From Actinomadura luzonensis (lineage in GTDB: Bacteria; Actinomycetota; Actinomycetes; Streptosporangiales; Streptosporangiaceae), in contig NZ_JAKRKC020000001.1 of the NCBI RefSeq assembly GCF_022664455.2, forward strand, positions 5,647,001 through 5,711,000: a DNA stretch of 64,000 nt. The letters run 5' to 3'. The notes below the pieces were generated by a model. That model was not told the DNA's origin. It worked only from the letters and a program-made list of their open reading frames with translations, and ran no database searches. Within the stretch, counting starts at the first letter, position 1; each line of letters starts with the position of its first letter. This document shows positions 40,443 through 49,606 of the stretch, in pieces. The position numbers were made by a program, and so were the translations under genes.

Positions 40443-41824
40443 GCGGCGAGGTGGTGCTGGTCCGCCAGGGGGCCTATCACGACTCGGTGCAGCTCATGCG
40501 GGTCAGCCGGGCGCTGGCGGAGACGCCGGGCGTCGAGGCGGCCATGGTCGCGATGGCGACCGAGCTGAACGTCGCGGTGATCAGGGACCTCGGCTTCACG
40601 GTGCCGCCGGCCGCGCCCGGCGACCTGCTGATCGCGGTGCGCGCCGCCGATCCCGCCGCGGCCGTGGCGGAGGCGGACCGGCGGCTCGCCGCGCTGGAGC
40701 CCGCGGCGCCGGGCGGGGAGGCCGGGCAGCCGCCGCTGACGACGGGGTCGGCGATCAGGCGCACGCCCGCCGGGCTGGTGCTGGTGTCGGTGCCGGGCGA
40801 GCACGCCTTCTGCGAGGCGCACGACGCGGTGCTGGCCGGGCTGCCGGTGATGATCTTCAGTGACGGGGTGCCCGTCGCGCAGGAGCGGCGGCTGAAGGAG
40901 CTGGCGGAGCAGCGCGGCGTCCTGGTGATGGGGCCCGACTGCGGCACCGCCTCGATCGGCGGCGTGGGGCTCGGCTTCGCCAACGTGCTCGCCCCTGGGC
41001 CCGTCGGCGTGGTCGCGGCGTCCGGCACCGGCGCCCAGCAGGTCACCTCGCTGCTGGACTGGGCGGGGACGGGGGTCAGCCACATCCTGGGCGTGGGGGG
41101 CAGGGACCTGTCGGCCGAGGTCGGCGGGCTGTCCACGCTGCGCGCGCTGCGCCTGCTGGAGGAGGACCCGGCCACGGAGCTGATCGTGCTCGTCTCCAAG
41201 CCGGCCGCCCCTGAGGTGGCGCGGGCGGTGGAGGAGGCCGCGGCCGGGCTGTCGAAGCCGGTGGTGCGCGCCCTGCTGGGCCGCCCCTCGCCCGCTTCCT
41301 CCGCGCCGGTGGGGCTCGTGGCCGCCGATCTCACGGCGGCGGCCGAGGCGGCGTTGCGGGCGCTCGGGCGGCCGGTGCCCGCGTGGCCGTCCTGGCCGGG
41401 ACGCCCGCCGCGCGGCGCCCCCAAGGCGATCAAGGGCCTCTACTCGGGCGGCACCCTGAGCGCGGAGGCCGCGCTGGTCGCGGGCCAGGGCGACTTCGTC
41501 GACTACGGCGACGACGCCTACACCCGGGGCCGCGCCCACCCGATGATCGATCCGACGCTCCGCGTGGAGGCCCTGGCGCGGGCCACGGAGACGGACGTGG
41601 TGCTGCTGGACGTCGTGCTCGGCCACGCCGCCGACCCCGACCCCGCCGCGACACTCGTCCCCGCGGTCGCCCGCACGCCCGCCGCCGCCGTGGTCGTGGC
41701 GCTGGTCGGCACCGAGGGCGACCCGCAGGACCCGCACCGCCAGGCCGCCGCCCTGCGCGAGGCGGGCGCGGCCGTCCACCTCTCCAACGCCCAGGCCGCC
41801 CGGCACGCGAGGAGCCTGCTGTGA
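40439..41824 (+). CDS. fdrA: FdrA-family protein (AllF-like subunit)
   Basis: 461 residues of the succinyl-CoA-synthetase-like FdrA family. Blocks in order: LVRQGAYHDSVQLMRVSRAL, VIFSDGVPVAQERRLKELA-type region (seen as MIFSDGVPVAQERRLKELA), VMGPDCGTASIGGVGLGFANV, GVVAASGTGAQQVTSLLDWAG and KGLYSGGTLSAEAALVA. E. coli FdrA was reported as subunit AllF of oxamate carbamoyltransferase (carbamoyl transfer between oxalurate and phosphate). Here it is preceded by DUF2877 and followed by DUF1116 with 4-base overlaps on both sides, so the trio is made together. Only the family match is seen; the substrate is inferred. Confidence 0.88.
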   Translation: MSGEVVLVRQGAYHDSVQLMRVSRALAETPGVEAAMVAMATELNVAVIRDLGFTVPPAAPGDLLIAVRAADPAAAVAEADRRLAALEPAAPGGEAGQPPLTTGSAIRRTPAGLVLVSVPGEHAFCEAHDAVLAGLPVMIFSDGVPVAQERRLKELAEQRGVLVMGPDCGTASIGGVGLGFANVLAPGPVGVVAASGTGAQQVTSLLDWAGTGVSHILGVGGRDLSAEVGGLSTLRALRLLEEDPATELIVLVSKPAAPEVARAVEEAAAGLSKPVVRALLGRPSPASSAPVGLVAADLTAAAEAALRALGRPVPAWPSWPGRPPRGAPKAIKGLYSGGTLSAEAALVAGQGDFVDYGDDAYTRGRAHPMIDPTLRVEALARATETDVVLLDVVLGHAADPDPAATLVPAVARTPAAAVVVALVGTEGDPQDPHRQAAALREAGAAVHLSNAQAARHARSLL

Positions 41825-43260
41825 CCTTCCTGTCCGCCCTGTCGCAGGGGCCGCCGCGCGTCGTGACGGCCGGCGCGGGCCTGCTCGACGAGGCCCTGGC
41901 CGCGCAGGCCGTCCCGACGACCCCCGTCGCGTGGCGCCCGCCGCTGCCCGGCACCGCGGACGCCCTGGCCAGGGTGCTCGCCGACCCGCGCAGGCAGGCC
42001 GCCAACGAGCTGGCCGTGCGCCGGCTGACCACCGCGCGGCCGCGCCTGGTGGGCGTCCGGCGCGCCTCGGAGGCGCTGGCGGGGCCGCTGGACGGCGCGT
42101 TCCTGCACGCGGGCCCGCCCATCACGTGGGAGCGGGCGTCCGGCCCGATGCGCGGCGCGCTCGTCGGCGCGATGATGCTGGAGGGCCGGGCGGGCGACGA
42201 GCACGAGGCGGCGCGCCGGCTGGCGGCGGGCGAGGTCGCGCTGCGGCCCTGCCACGAGCACGGCGCGGTCGGGCCGATGGCGGGCGTGGTGAGCCCGTCG
42301 ATGTGGCTGTTCGAGGTGCGCGACGAGGAGCACGGCGGCACCGCGTACTGCTCGCTGAACGAGGGACTGGGCAAGGTCCTGCGGTACGGCGCGTACGGGC
42401 CGGAGGTGCTGGAGCGGCTGCGCTGGATGGACGAGGTGCTCGGCCCGGTCCTCGCCGCGGCGCTGGCCGCCGCCGGGCCGCTCGACCTGCGGGCGCTGGC
42501 GGCGCAGGCGCTGCAGATGGGCGACGAGCTGCACAACCGCAACCGCGCGGCCACCTCGCTGCTGCTGCGCGCGCTGGCCCCGGCCGTGGCCGAGGCGGCG
42601 CCGGACCGGGCGGCGCAGGTGCTGCGCTTCATCGACGGCAACGACCACTTCTTCCTCAACGCGGGCATGGCCGCCGCCAAGGCCGCCACGGACGCCGCCC
42701 GCGACGTGCCCGGCTCGTCCCTGGTCGTCGCCATGGCCCGCAACGGCACCGACTTCGGCGTGCAGGTGTCGGGGCTCGGCGGGCGCTGGTTCACCGGGCC
42801 CGCCGGGGTGCCGGACGGGCTCTACCTCGGCTCGTACGGCCCCGCCGACGCCAACCCCGACATCGGCGACTCCACGATCACCGAGACCGCGGGGCTCGGC
42901 GGCTTCGCGATGGCCGCCTCGCCGGCGATCGTGCGCTTCGTCGGCGGCGAGGTGGCCGACGCCGTGCGGGCCACGCTTTCCATGTACGAGATCACGCTCG
43001 CCGAGCATCCGGCGTACCAGATTCCCGGGCTCGGGTTCCGCGGCACGCCGGTGGGCGTCGACGTCACGCTGGTCGCCAGGACGGGGCTGCTTCCCGTGGT
43101 GAACACCGGCATCGCGGGCCGCGTCCCGGGAACGGGACAGGTCGGAGCGGGGCTGGTCAAACCGCCCGTAGAGGCGTTCACAGCTGCATTGCTGGCATTG
43201 GCTGACGAAGTAAGTGATCCATTTGAAAATGGACATATCAGCACGTCAGCGCGGCAGTAA
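41821..43260 (+). CDS. DUF1116 protein (AllG-like subunit)
   Basis: 479 residues from GTG 41821 (GTGA overlap with fdrA). DUF1116 blocks: LRPCHEHGAVGPMAGVVSPSMW, GDELHNRNRAATSLLLRAL, IDGNDHFFLNAGMAAAKAA, ARNGTDFGVQVSGLGGRWFTGPA and ALVKPPVEAF-like ending (seen as GLVKPPVEAF). E. coli YlbE, of this family, was reported as AllG of oxamate carbamoyltransferase. The last ~20 codons (from LADEVSDPFENG) switch to an A/T-rich third-position style unlike the rest of the gene, and no known part of the family ends that way, so the tail may be newly acquired. No allK (carbamate kinase) follows. Confidence 0.88.
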   Translation: MTFLSALSQGPPRVVTAGAGLLDEALAAQAVPTTPVAWRPPLPGTADALARVLADPRRQAANELAVRRLTTARPRLVGVRRASEALAGPLDGAFLHAGPPITWERASGPMRGALVGAMMLEGRAGDEHEAARRLAAGEVALRPCHEHGAVGPMAGVVSPSMWLFEVRDEEHGGTAYCSLNEGLGKVLRYGAYGPEVLERLRWMDEVLGPVLAAALAAAGPLDLRALAAQALQMGDELHNRNRAATSLLLRALAPAVAEAAPDRAAQVLRFIDGNDHFFLNAGMAAAKAATDAARDVPGSSLVVAMARNGTDFGVQVSGLGGRWFTGPAGVPDGLYLGSYGPADANPDIGDSTITETAGLGGFAMAASPAIVRFVGGEVADAVRATLSMYEITLAEHPAYQIPGLGFRGTPVGVDVTLVARTGLLPVVNTGIAGRVPGTGQVGAGLVKPPVEAFTAALLALADEVSDPFENGHISTSARQ

Positions 43261-43340
43261 AGGTCCTTCAGCTTCCCTTGCGCATTCCCCACCGTTATCG
43301 TAACGAACCTCGCAATCTGCAAGTAGCGTGAAGAACGCAC

Positions 43341-45443
43341 GTGACGGATGAGGGAAATGGGGGCGGGATCATGGCAGCCGACCGCTTGCTCAGCGGACCC
43401 GGCCCGGAGGGGGAAGCCGCGAGCGGCGCGACGCAGAGCCAGGGCCGCCTGATCGGCCGGCGGTACCGGCTGATGTCCCCCGTCGGCAGGGGCGGCATGG
43501 GCATGGTGTGGCACGCCCACGACGTGCTGCTCGACCGGGACGTGGCGGTCAAGGAGCTCATCCTCCCCTACGGGCTCGACGAGGCGGGCAAGCAGCTGGC
43601 CCACCGCCGCATGCTGCGCGAGGCCAGGTCGGCGGCGCGGCTGCAACACCCCGGCATCGTGACCGTCCACGACGTCGTCGAGGAGGACGGGCGGCCCTGG
43701 ATCGTGATGGAGCTGGTCCGGGCGTGGTCGCTGGAGCAGGCGGTGCGCCAGAGCGGGCCGCTGCCGGTGATCCAGGCCGCCGAGATCGGCATCCGGGTGC
43801 TGGACGCGCTCATGCACGCGCACGCCGCCGGCATCCTGCACCGCGACATCAAGCCGGGCAACGTGCTGCTGACCTCCGACCGGGTGGTGCTGACCGACTT
43901 CGGCATCGCCGCCATCGAGGGCGACGTCACGATCACCCAGACCGGGCTGCTCATGGGCTCGCCCGCGTACATCCCGCCGGAGCGGCTGTCGGCGCAGCCG
44001 ATCACGCAGGCCGCCGACCTGTGGTCGTTCGGCGCGACCCTGTACGCCGCCGTCGAGGGACGCCCGCCGTACGAGGGGCCCGACCCGGTCGCCGTGCTCG
44101 GCCAGGTGCTCACCCAGCCCCCGATCACGCCGCAGCGCGCCGGCTCGCTCATGCCGGTGATCGAGGGCCTGCTGCGCAAGAACCCCGCCGAGCGGCTGAC
44201 CGCCTCGCAGGTCGTCGAGATGCTGGAGGCGGTGCTGCGGGCGCACGGCTCGGTCCGGCCGCGGGCCCCCGAGCCGCTGCCGAGCCCGGTGGACCCGACG
44301 CCCGCCGGGCTGCTGCCGCCGCTCGACACGCCGTCAGGGCCGATGCCGTCGCGGATCGTGGAGACGCCCTCGGGGCCGGTGCGGGTGCCCTACGACCCGC
44401 TGACCAGCCCGTCGGGCGGGCACGCGATGCCGTACGACGGGCTGTCCACGCCGTCGGGCAGCCACCGCACCGACCGCATCCCGCGCCCGCCGGGCGACCC
44501 GGGGCCGCGCCCGCCGTTCGCGGGAGGCGCGGGACGGCGCGTCCCGGCGCGCGACCTCGACGACGACCTCGACGACGACTTCGGCGACCCGTCCGGCCCC
44601 CATCCGCGGCCGATCCTGCCGCTGACCACCGACAGCCGCTCCGCCGGCCCCGCCGACACCCCGTGGCCGCTCGCCTCCCCCGACGACCTGCGCGAGCACT
44701 CGCGCGGCCTGTCGGACGGCCTGCCGGGCGGCCCGCGGGGCGGCCCGGCGGACGGCGGCCGGCTGTCCCGGCTGCCCGCCGCCGCGCCGCGCGCCGGGCG
44801 GAGCCGGCGCCGGGCCGAGGACGACGACGGCCTGTTCGTGCGCGGCGGGCGGCCGACGCCGCTGACGATCGCCGGCTCGCTGGTGGCGGTGGGCGGCGCC
44901 ATCGTCGCGGGGATCCTCTTCCTGTCCAGCGGCGGCACCGCCCAGCAGGCGGCGGGCCCGCCGGCGGCCACGGCCTCCACCCGCACGCTGCGGAGCGAGC
45001 CGTCGGCGGTGCCCGACGGCTACCGGGAGCAGACCCCCGCCGGGTTCACCGTCGCGGTGCCCGACGGCTGGAAGCTGGCCGCCTCGGGCGGCGAGGCCAC
45101 GTTCACCGGGCCGAAGGACTCCGGCCTGCGCGTACGGGTCGAGGACGCCTCGCCGCAGGCCGACGGCGGCCTCGCCGAGCTCGGCCGGCTGGAGGCCGAG
45201 GGCGGGATGGAGAGCTACATCCAGGTGCAGCTCCAGGGCGTGGACTACCGCGGCTGGAAGGCCGCCGACTGGGAGTACACCTACACGACCGCGAACGGCG
45301 TCCCCATGCATGCCCTGACCAGGTACGTCACGATCGACGACGCCACCGCGTTCAAGATCACCTTCGACGTGCCCGAGCTGAAGTGGGACGAGCAGGCGGA
45401 GACGCGCAAGGTGTTCCTGGACACCTTCAGGAAGACCACCTGA
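43341..45443 (+). CDS. Serine/threonine protein kinase, membrane-anchored (PknB-type)
   Basis: 700 residues from GTG 43341 (ATG 43371 also possible). Kinase domain ~40-310: glycine loop GRGGMGMVWHAHD, VAVKELIL (Lys), HRDIKPGNVLL and LTDFGIAAIEG. A Pro/Gly-rich linker (~310-495) carries repeats of TPSG and SPSG. One membrane helix (~507-527, TIAGSLVAVGGAIVAGILFL) leads to a C-terminal external domain (GYREQTPAGFTVAVPDGWK, VDYRGWKAADWEYTYTT) of unknown ligand; no PASTA repeats. Hanks-type kinases with such domains sense outside signals. The gene lies alone after the DUF1116 gene. Confidence 0.93.
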   Translation: MTDEGNGGGIMAADRLLSGPGPEGEAASGATQSQGRLIGRRYRLMSPVGRGGMGMVWHAHDVLLDRDVAVKELILPYGLDEAGKQLAHRRMLREARSAARLQHPGIVTVHDVVEEDGRPWIVMELVRAWSLEQAVRQSGPLPVIQAAEIGIRVLDALMHAHAAGILHRDIKPGNVLLTSDRVVLTDFGIAAIEGDVTITQTGLLMGSPAYIPPERLSAQPITQAADLWSFGATLYAAVEGRPPYEGPDPVAVLGQVLTQPPITPQRAGSLMPVIEGLLRKNPAERLTASQVVEMLEAVLRAHGSVRPRAPEPLPSPVDPTPAGLLPPLDTPSGPMPSRIVETPSGPVRVPYDPLTSPSGGHAMPYDGLSTPSGSHRTDRIPRPPGDPGPRPPFAGGAGRRVPARDLDDDLDDDFGDPSGPHPRPILPLTTDSRSAGPADTPWPLASPDDLREHSRGLSDGLPGGPRGGPADGGRLSRLPAAAPRAGRSRRRAEDDDGLFVRGGRPTPLTIAGSLVAVGGAIVAGILFLSSGGTAQQAAGPPAATASTRTLRSEPSAVPDGYREQTPAGFTVAVPDGWKLAASGGEATFTGPKDSGLRVRVEDASPQADGGLAELGRLEAEGGMESYIQVQLQGVDYRGWKAADWEYTYTTANGVPMHALTRYVTIDDATAFKITFDVPELKWDEQAETRKVFLDTFRKTT

Positions 45444-45487
45444 CCCGTATTGCACTGGTCGTTCCAAAACGTGCTAGCGTGGCCGTC

Positions 45488-46060
45488 ATGGCGCGACCGA
45501 GGAAGTTCGAGGAGGGGCGGGCGGTCGAGGCGGCCATGCGCGCCTTCTGGCGGGCGGGCTACGAGGCCACCTCGACGGAGGACCTGTGCGCGGCCACCGG
45601 GCTCGGCCGCAGCAGCATCTACAACACCTTCACCGGCAAGCGCGAGCTGTTCCTGCGCGCCCTGCGCCACTACATGGACGAGCGCGACGCCGCGCTCGTC
45701 GAGCTGATGGACGGCGAGCTGCCGATCAGGGAGAAGGTGGCGACCGTGCTGGGCTGGGCGGTCGAGCCCGACCCTGGCGACCCGGCCGGTTGCCTGGTGG
45801 TCAACTCGATGATCGAGCTGGCGCCGCGCGACGACGACGTGGCCGAGCTGCTGCGGCGCGACAACGACCTGCGGACGCGCATCCTGCGCGCGGCGTTCGA
45901 GGACGCGCGGGCGCGCGGCGAGCTGGGGCCGGGCAAGGACCCGCTGGCGCTCGCCAGGTTCGTGGTCGCGACCGTCAGCGGGCTGCGCGTGCTGGCGCGC
46001 GGCGGGGCCGGCGGGGCCGCGCTCGCCTCCGTCGCGCGAACCGCGCTGGACGCGATCTGA
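45488..46060 (+). CDS. TetR-family transcriptional regulator
   Basis: 190 residues. HTH: EDLCAATGLGRSSIYNTFTGKRELFLRAL (seen as EDLCAATGLGRSSIYNTF), preceded by MARPRKFEEGRAVEAAMRAFW, the start typical of the NemR/AcrR subgroup that has a conserved Cys (here GCLVVN, DPAGCLVVNS). That Cys block suggests a ligand domain sensing electrophiles or small molecules. TTGCAC (45450-45455) and TAGCGT (45475-45480) could be -35/-10, spaced 19. The gene precedes an MFS transporter by 53 bases and probably controls it. Confidence 0.9.
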   Translation: MARPRKFEEGRAVEAAMRAFWRAGYEATSTEDLCAATGLGRSSIYNTFTGKRELFLRALRHYMDERDAALVELMDGELPIREKVATVLGWAVEPDPGDPAGCLVVNSMIELAPRDDDVAELLRRDNDLRTRILRAAFEDARARGELGPGKDPLALARFVVATVSGLRVLARGGAGGAALASVARTALDAI

Positions 46061-46113
46061 TCTTTTCGCGCCCAGGTTTTGAACTGATCAATCTAAAACG
46101 GAAGGGGGCCGTC

Positions 46114-47391
46114 GTGCCGCTGGCGGTGTACATACTGGGGCTCTCGATCTTCGCGCAGGGCACCTCGGAGCTCATGCTGGCCGGCCTGCTGCCGGAGCTG
46201 GCCGCCGACCTCGGCGTGTCCGTGCCGCGGGCGGGGCTGCTGATCTCGGCGTTCGCGATGGGGATGCTGGTGGGCGCGCCGGTGCTCGCCGTGGTGACGC
46301 TGCGGTGGCCGCGGCGCACGGCGCTGCTGACGTTCCTGGCCGTCTTCGCCCTGACGCACGTGGTGGGGGCGCTGACCTCCGACTACGCGACGCTGTTCGT
46401 CACCCGGGTGGCCGGCGCGTTCGTGTACGCCGGGTTCTGGGCCGTGGCGGCGGGCACCGTCATCGGCCTGGTGCCCGCCGAGGCCCGGGGGCGGGCGATG
46501 AGCGTGCTGGCGGGCGGGCTGACCGTCGCCACGGTCCTCGGGCTGTCGCTCGGCACGGTCATCGGGCAGCACCTCGGCTGGCGGGCGGCGTTCTGGGCGG
46601 TGGCCGGCATGACCCTGCTCGCGGGCGCCGGCGTCCTCGCCACCCTCCCCGGCCGGAGGGCGGCGCACCCCGCCCAGGAGCCCGCACAGGAGCCCGCACA
46701 GCAGCCCGACCAGCAGCCCGCCGCCGTCCCGGCGGAGCCCGGCGCCGCCGCGTCCCGGCTGGCCGCGGAGCTGCGCGCGCTCGGGGACCCGCGCCTCTGG
46801 CTCGCCTACGCCACCACCGCGCTCACCACCGGCGCCCTGCTCGCCTCCTTCAGCTACCTGAGCGCCACGCTCACCGCCACCACCGGCCTCGCGCCCGCGT
46901 GGGTGCCCGCCGTCCTCGCCCTCTACGGCCTCGGGGCGCTCGTCGGCATCACCGCCGGCGGTCGCACCGCCGACGCCCGCCCCTTCCCCACCCTCTTCGC
47001 CGGCGTCACCGGCCTGGTCGTCACCTCGGCGGCGCTGGCCCTGGCCGCCTCGGTCCCGGTCCTCGCCGTCGTGCTGGTCCTCCTGCTCGGCGCGTTCGGG
47101 TTCGGCACCAACCCGGCGCTCCAGACCAGGGCCTTCGCGCTGGCGGGCGGCGCTCCGACGCTCGCCGCCGCGGGCAACGTCGCCGCCTTCAACGTCGGCA
47201 TCACGGCCGGCCCCTGGCTGGGCGGCCTGGCCATCGACGCGGGACTCGGCTACCCGTCGGTCTCGTGGATCGGGGCGGCGATCGGCGTCGCGGCCCTCGG
47301 CGCGGTCGCGTTGTCCGCGCGCCTGAGCCGGACGCCCGCCGCGGCCGTCCAGGAACGGGTCGGAACGGGTGATATACGGTCGGCGCTATGA
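46114..47391 (+). CDS. MFS transporter (CmlR/Cmx-like drug efflux family)
   Basis: 425 residues, 12 membrane helices, with FAQGTSELMLAGLLPELAADLGVS at the start and the motif-A-like region RGRAMSVLAGG in the loop after helix 4. The pattern matches actinobacterial chloramphenicol-efflux-type DHA1 transporters. A central loop holds the low-complexity stretch AQEPAQEPAQQPDQQPAA. GTG start at 46114 after GGAAGGGGG, directly behind a TetR gene. Its stop is inside ATGA shared with the MOSC gene. AT-rich dyads (GTTTT 46076-46080 / AAAAC 46095-46099) lie just before it. Substrate not known. Confidence 0.88.
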   Translation: MPLAVYILGLSIFAQGTSELMLAGLLPELAADLGVSVPRAGLLISAFAMGMLVGAPVLAVVTLRWPRRTALLTFLAVFALTHVVGALTSDYATLFVTRVAGAFVYAGFWAVAAGTVIGLVPAEARGRAMSVLAGGLTVATVLGLSLGTVIGQHLGWRAAFWAVAGMTLLAGAGVLATLPGRRAAHPAQEPAQEPAQQPDQQPAAVPAEPGAAASRLAAELRALGDPRLWLAYATTALTTGALLASFSYLSATLTATTGLAPAWVPAVLALYGLGALVGITAGGRTADARPFPTLFAGVTGLVVTSAALALAASVPVLAVVLVLLLGAFGFGTNPALQTRAFALAGGAPTLAAAGNVAAFNVGITAGPWLGGLAIDAGLGYPSVSWIGAAIGVAALGAVALSARLSRTPAAAVQERVGTGDIRSAL

Positions 47392-48215
47392 AGCTGGCGA
47401 GCATTCATTACTACCCCGTCAAATCCACCGCGGGGCATGACACCACCACGGCCGAGGTGCAGCCCTGGGGGCTGGCGGGCGACCGCCGCTACGTGATCAC
47501 CGACGAGCGCGGGTACGTGCTCACCGCCCGCGAGCGTCCCCGGCTGCTGGCCTGCGTGGCCGAGCTGGACGGCGACCGGCTCACGCTGACCGGCCCGCAC
47601 GCGGCCCCGCTGCCGGTCACCCCGGCCGGCGAGCCGGGCACGGGCGAATTGTCCACGATCGTGATGGGCGGCACGCCGGTGGCGGTCACCGACTGCGGCG
47701 ACGACGCGGCGGCCTGGCTGTCGGAGCTGGCCGGGCAGCCGGTCCGGCTGAAGTGGCTGGACGACCCGACCCGCCGCCCGGTCGAGTCGGCGTACGGGCG
47801 GCCCGAGGACCGGGTCAGCCTGGCCGACGGCTTCCCGCTGCTGCTCACCACCGCGGCCTCGCTCGCCCGGCTGAACGAGTGGGTCGCCGAGGGCGCGCTG
47901 GAGCGCGGCGAGGAGCCGCCCGCGCCGCTGGCCATGCGCCGCTTCCGCCCGAACGTGGTGGTGGACGGGGCGGACGCCTTCGCCGAGGACGAGTGGAAGC
48001 GGGTGCGCATCGGCGCGGTGGACTTCCGCGTCACCAAGGGCTGCGACCGGTGCGTGCTGACGACCGTCGATCCGGAGACGTACACGAAGGGCAAGGAGCC
48101 CATCAGGACGCTGTCCAGGCACCGCAAGTGGGACGGCAAGGTGTGGTTCGGCGTCAACCTGATCCCGGACACGACCGGCCGGATCACAGTGGGCGATTCG
48201 ATCGCCATTCTCTGA
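47388..48215 (+). CDS. MOSC domain protein (YcbX-like)
   Basis: 275 residues. N-terminal MOSC_N beta-barrel (SIHYYPVKSTAGHDTT, GLAGDRRYVITDERG) and C-terminal MOSC domain with MRRFRPNVVVDG and the conserved molybdenum-ligand Cys in TKGCDRCVLTTVDPET. YcbX-type proteins act with molybdenum cofactor in detoxifying N-hydroxylated compounds with a ferredoxin-type partner; this one lacks the C-terminal 2Fe-2S domain. Overlaps the MFS gene by ATGA, so the two are co-translated. Confidence 0.9.
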   Translation: MKLASIHYYPVKSTAGHDTTTAEVQPWGLAGDRRYVITDERGYVLTARERPRLLACVAELDGDRLTLTGPHAAPLPVTPAGEPGTGELSTIVMGGTPVAVTDCGDDAAAWLSELAGQPVRLKWLDDPTRRPVESAYGRPEDRVSLADGFPLLLTTAASLARLNEWVAEGALERGEEPPAPLAMRRFRPNVVVDGADAFAEDEWKRVRIGAVDFRVTKGCDRCVLTTVDPETYTKGKEPIRTLSRHRKWDGKVWFGVNLIPDTTGRITVGDSIAIL

Positions 48216-48244
48216 AATATTACAGAAAAGTTCTTCCCAGACAG

Positions 48245-48267
48245 AAAAGGGTTACTGTCCCTCTTTT
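48245..48267 (+). terminator. Weak hairpin after the MOSC gene
   Basis: AAAAGGG (48245-48251) can pair with CCC-TC-TTTT (48259-48267) over a 7-base loop, with a two-base bulge and T residues in the second arm. It lies in an AT-rich 85-base gap between the MOSC and MFS genes on the same strand and could end the TetR-MFS-MOSC transcript. Confidence 0.35.
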
Positions 48268-48300
48268 GGGGGGTGTTGGGGTATATGCGAGACTTCACAG

Positions 48301-49563
48301 GTGACCAGCACCCCCACCAAGCCGGCCGTCTCCTCCCCTGACCCGATCCGGAGCATCCAGCGCCGCACCCTGGGCGTGTTGTCGGCGGCTCAGATCATGG
48401 GCGGCGTGGGGGTCGCGGTCGGGCTGGCGCTCAGCTCGGTCGTGGTGGACGAGCTGTCGGGATCCACGGTCATCAGCGGCTTCGCCGGCACCGCCACCAC
48501 GCTCGGCGCGGCGCTGCTGGCCCTGCCCACGGCCAAGGCCTCCGGCAGGGGCGGCCGGCGCGCCGGGCTGACCCTCGCGTACGTGGCCGCGCTGACCGGC
48601 TGCCTGATCTCGGTGACCGCCATCAACCTGCGGACCTGGCCGCTGCTCCTGGCCGGCCTGGTGCTGGTGGGCGGCGGCAGCGCGGGCGGGCTGGCCGCGC
48701 GGTACTCGGCGACCGACCTGTCGCCGAAGGGCCGCTCGGCCCGGCACCTGTCGCTGGTGGTGTGGGCCTCGACCATCGGCTCCGTCGCCGGCCCGAACCT
48801 GGCCAAGCCCGCCGACCAGATCGGTGTCCGGCTGGGGCTGGTGGACAAGGCCGGGCCGTTCGCGTTCGCGGCGCTGGCCTTCACCCTGGCCATGATCATC
48901 ATCCTCGGCCTGCTGCGTCCCGACCCGCTCCGGCTGGCCCGCCGCCTCGACGGCGCGCCCGACGCCGGACCGGCGGGCAACCGCACGATCAGGACCGCCT
49001 GGCACACCCTGCGCACCACCCCGACGGCCCGCCGCGCGCTGGTGATGATCGCGGTGAGCCACACGGCGATGGTGTCGGTCATGTCGATGACCCCGGTGAA
49101 GCTGCACCACGACGGCTCCACCCTGGACGTCATCGGCCTGGTGATCAGCCTGCACATCGCCGGCATGTACATGTTGTCGCCGGTCGTCGGCTGGCTGGCG
49201 GACAAGGCCGGCAAGGTGCCCGTGCTGGTGCTCGGCATGGCGCTGCTGCTGACCGCCGCCACGCTCGCCGGCACGGCCGGGCACCGGGTGACGCAGGTGA
49301 CGGCGGCGCTGTTCCTGCTCGGGCTCGGCTGGTCGTGCGGGCTGGTGGCCGGCTCGGCGCTGGTGACCGAGTCGGTGCCGATCGAGCGCCGTCCCGCCGT
49401 GCAAGGGCTGTCCGACCTGCTGATGAACGTCTGCGGCGCCACCGGCACGATCGTCGCCGGCGCGATCGTCGGCGTGCTGTCCTACGGCTTCCTCGGCCTG
49501 GTCGTCGGCGTCATGGTGACCCTCGCCGCGGCCTGGCTGCTGACCCTGCGCGCCCGCGGCTGA
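48301..49563 (+). CDS. MFS transporter
   Basis: 420 residues, 12 predicted helices. N-terminal STPTKPAVSSPDPIRSIQRRTLGVLSAAQ and the VGVGVAVGLAL-like helix (GGVGVAVGLALSSVVVDEL) precede the gating loop KASGRGGRRAGL. A middle charged loop (~200-230) separates the two halves. Family branch not certain; it resembles actinobacterial multidrug or sugar efflux proteins. GTG start at 48301. The gene stands alone, 85 bases after the MOSC gene and convergent with the DNA polymerase gene. Confidence 0.85.
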   Translation: MTSTPTKPAVSSPDPIRSIQRRTLGVLSAAQIMGGVGVAVGLALSSVVVDELSGSTVISGFAGTATTLGAALLALPTAKASGRGGRRAGLTLAYVAALTGCLISVTAINLRTWPLLLAGLVLVGGGSAGGLAARYSATDLSPKGRSARHLSLVVWASTIGSVAGPNLAKPADQIGVRLGLVDKAGPFAFAALAFTLAMIIILGLLRPDPLRLARRLDGAPDAGPAGNRTIRTAWHTLRTTPTARRALVMIAVSHTAMVSVMSMTPVKLHHDGSTLDVIGLVISLHIAGMYMLSPVVGWLADKAGKVPVLVLGMALLLTAATLAGTAGHRVTQVTAALFLLGLGWSCGLVAGSALVTESVPIERRPAVQGLSDLLMNVCGATGTIVAGAIVGVLSYGFLGLVVGVMVTLAAAWLLTLRARG

Positions 49564-49606
49564 CCCCACCTCCCCGGGCCCCTGCTCGCTCGCGGCGGGG
49601 CCGGCG

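Noticed and set aside
43294..43304. GTTATCGTAAC palindrome before the kinase gene
   Set aside because: Short, single, and 36 bases from the start; no regulator nearby. It may be chance in an AT-richer gap.
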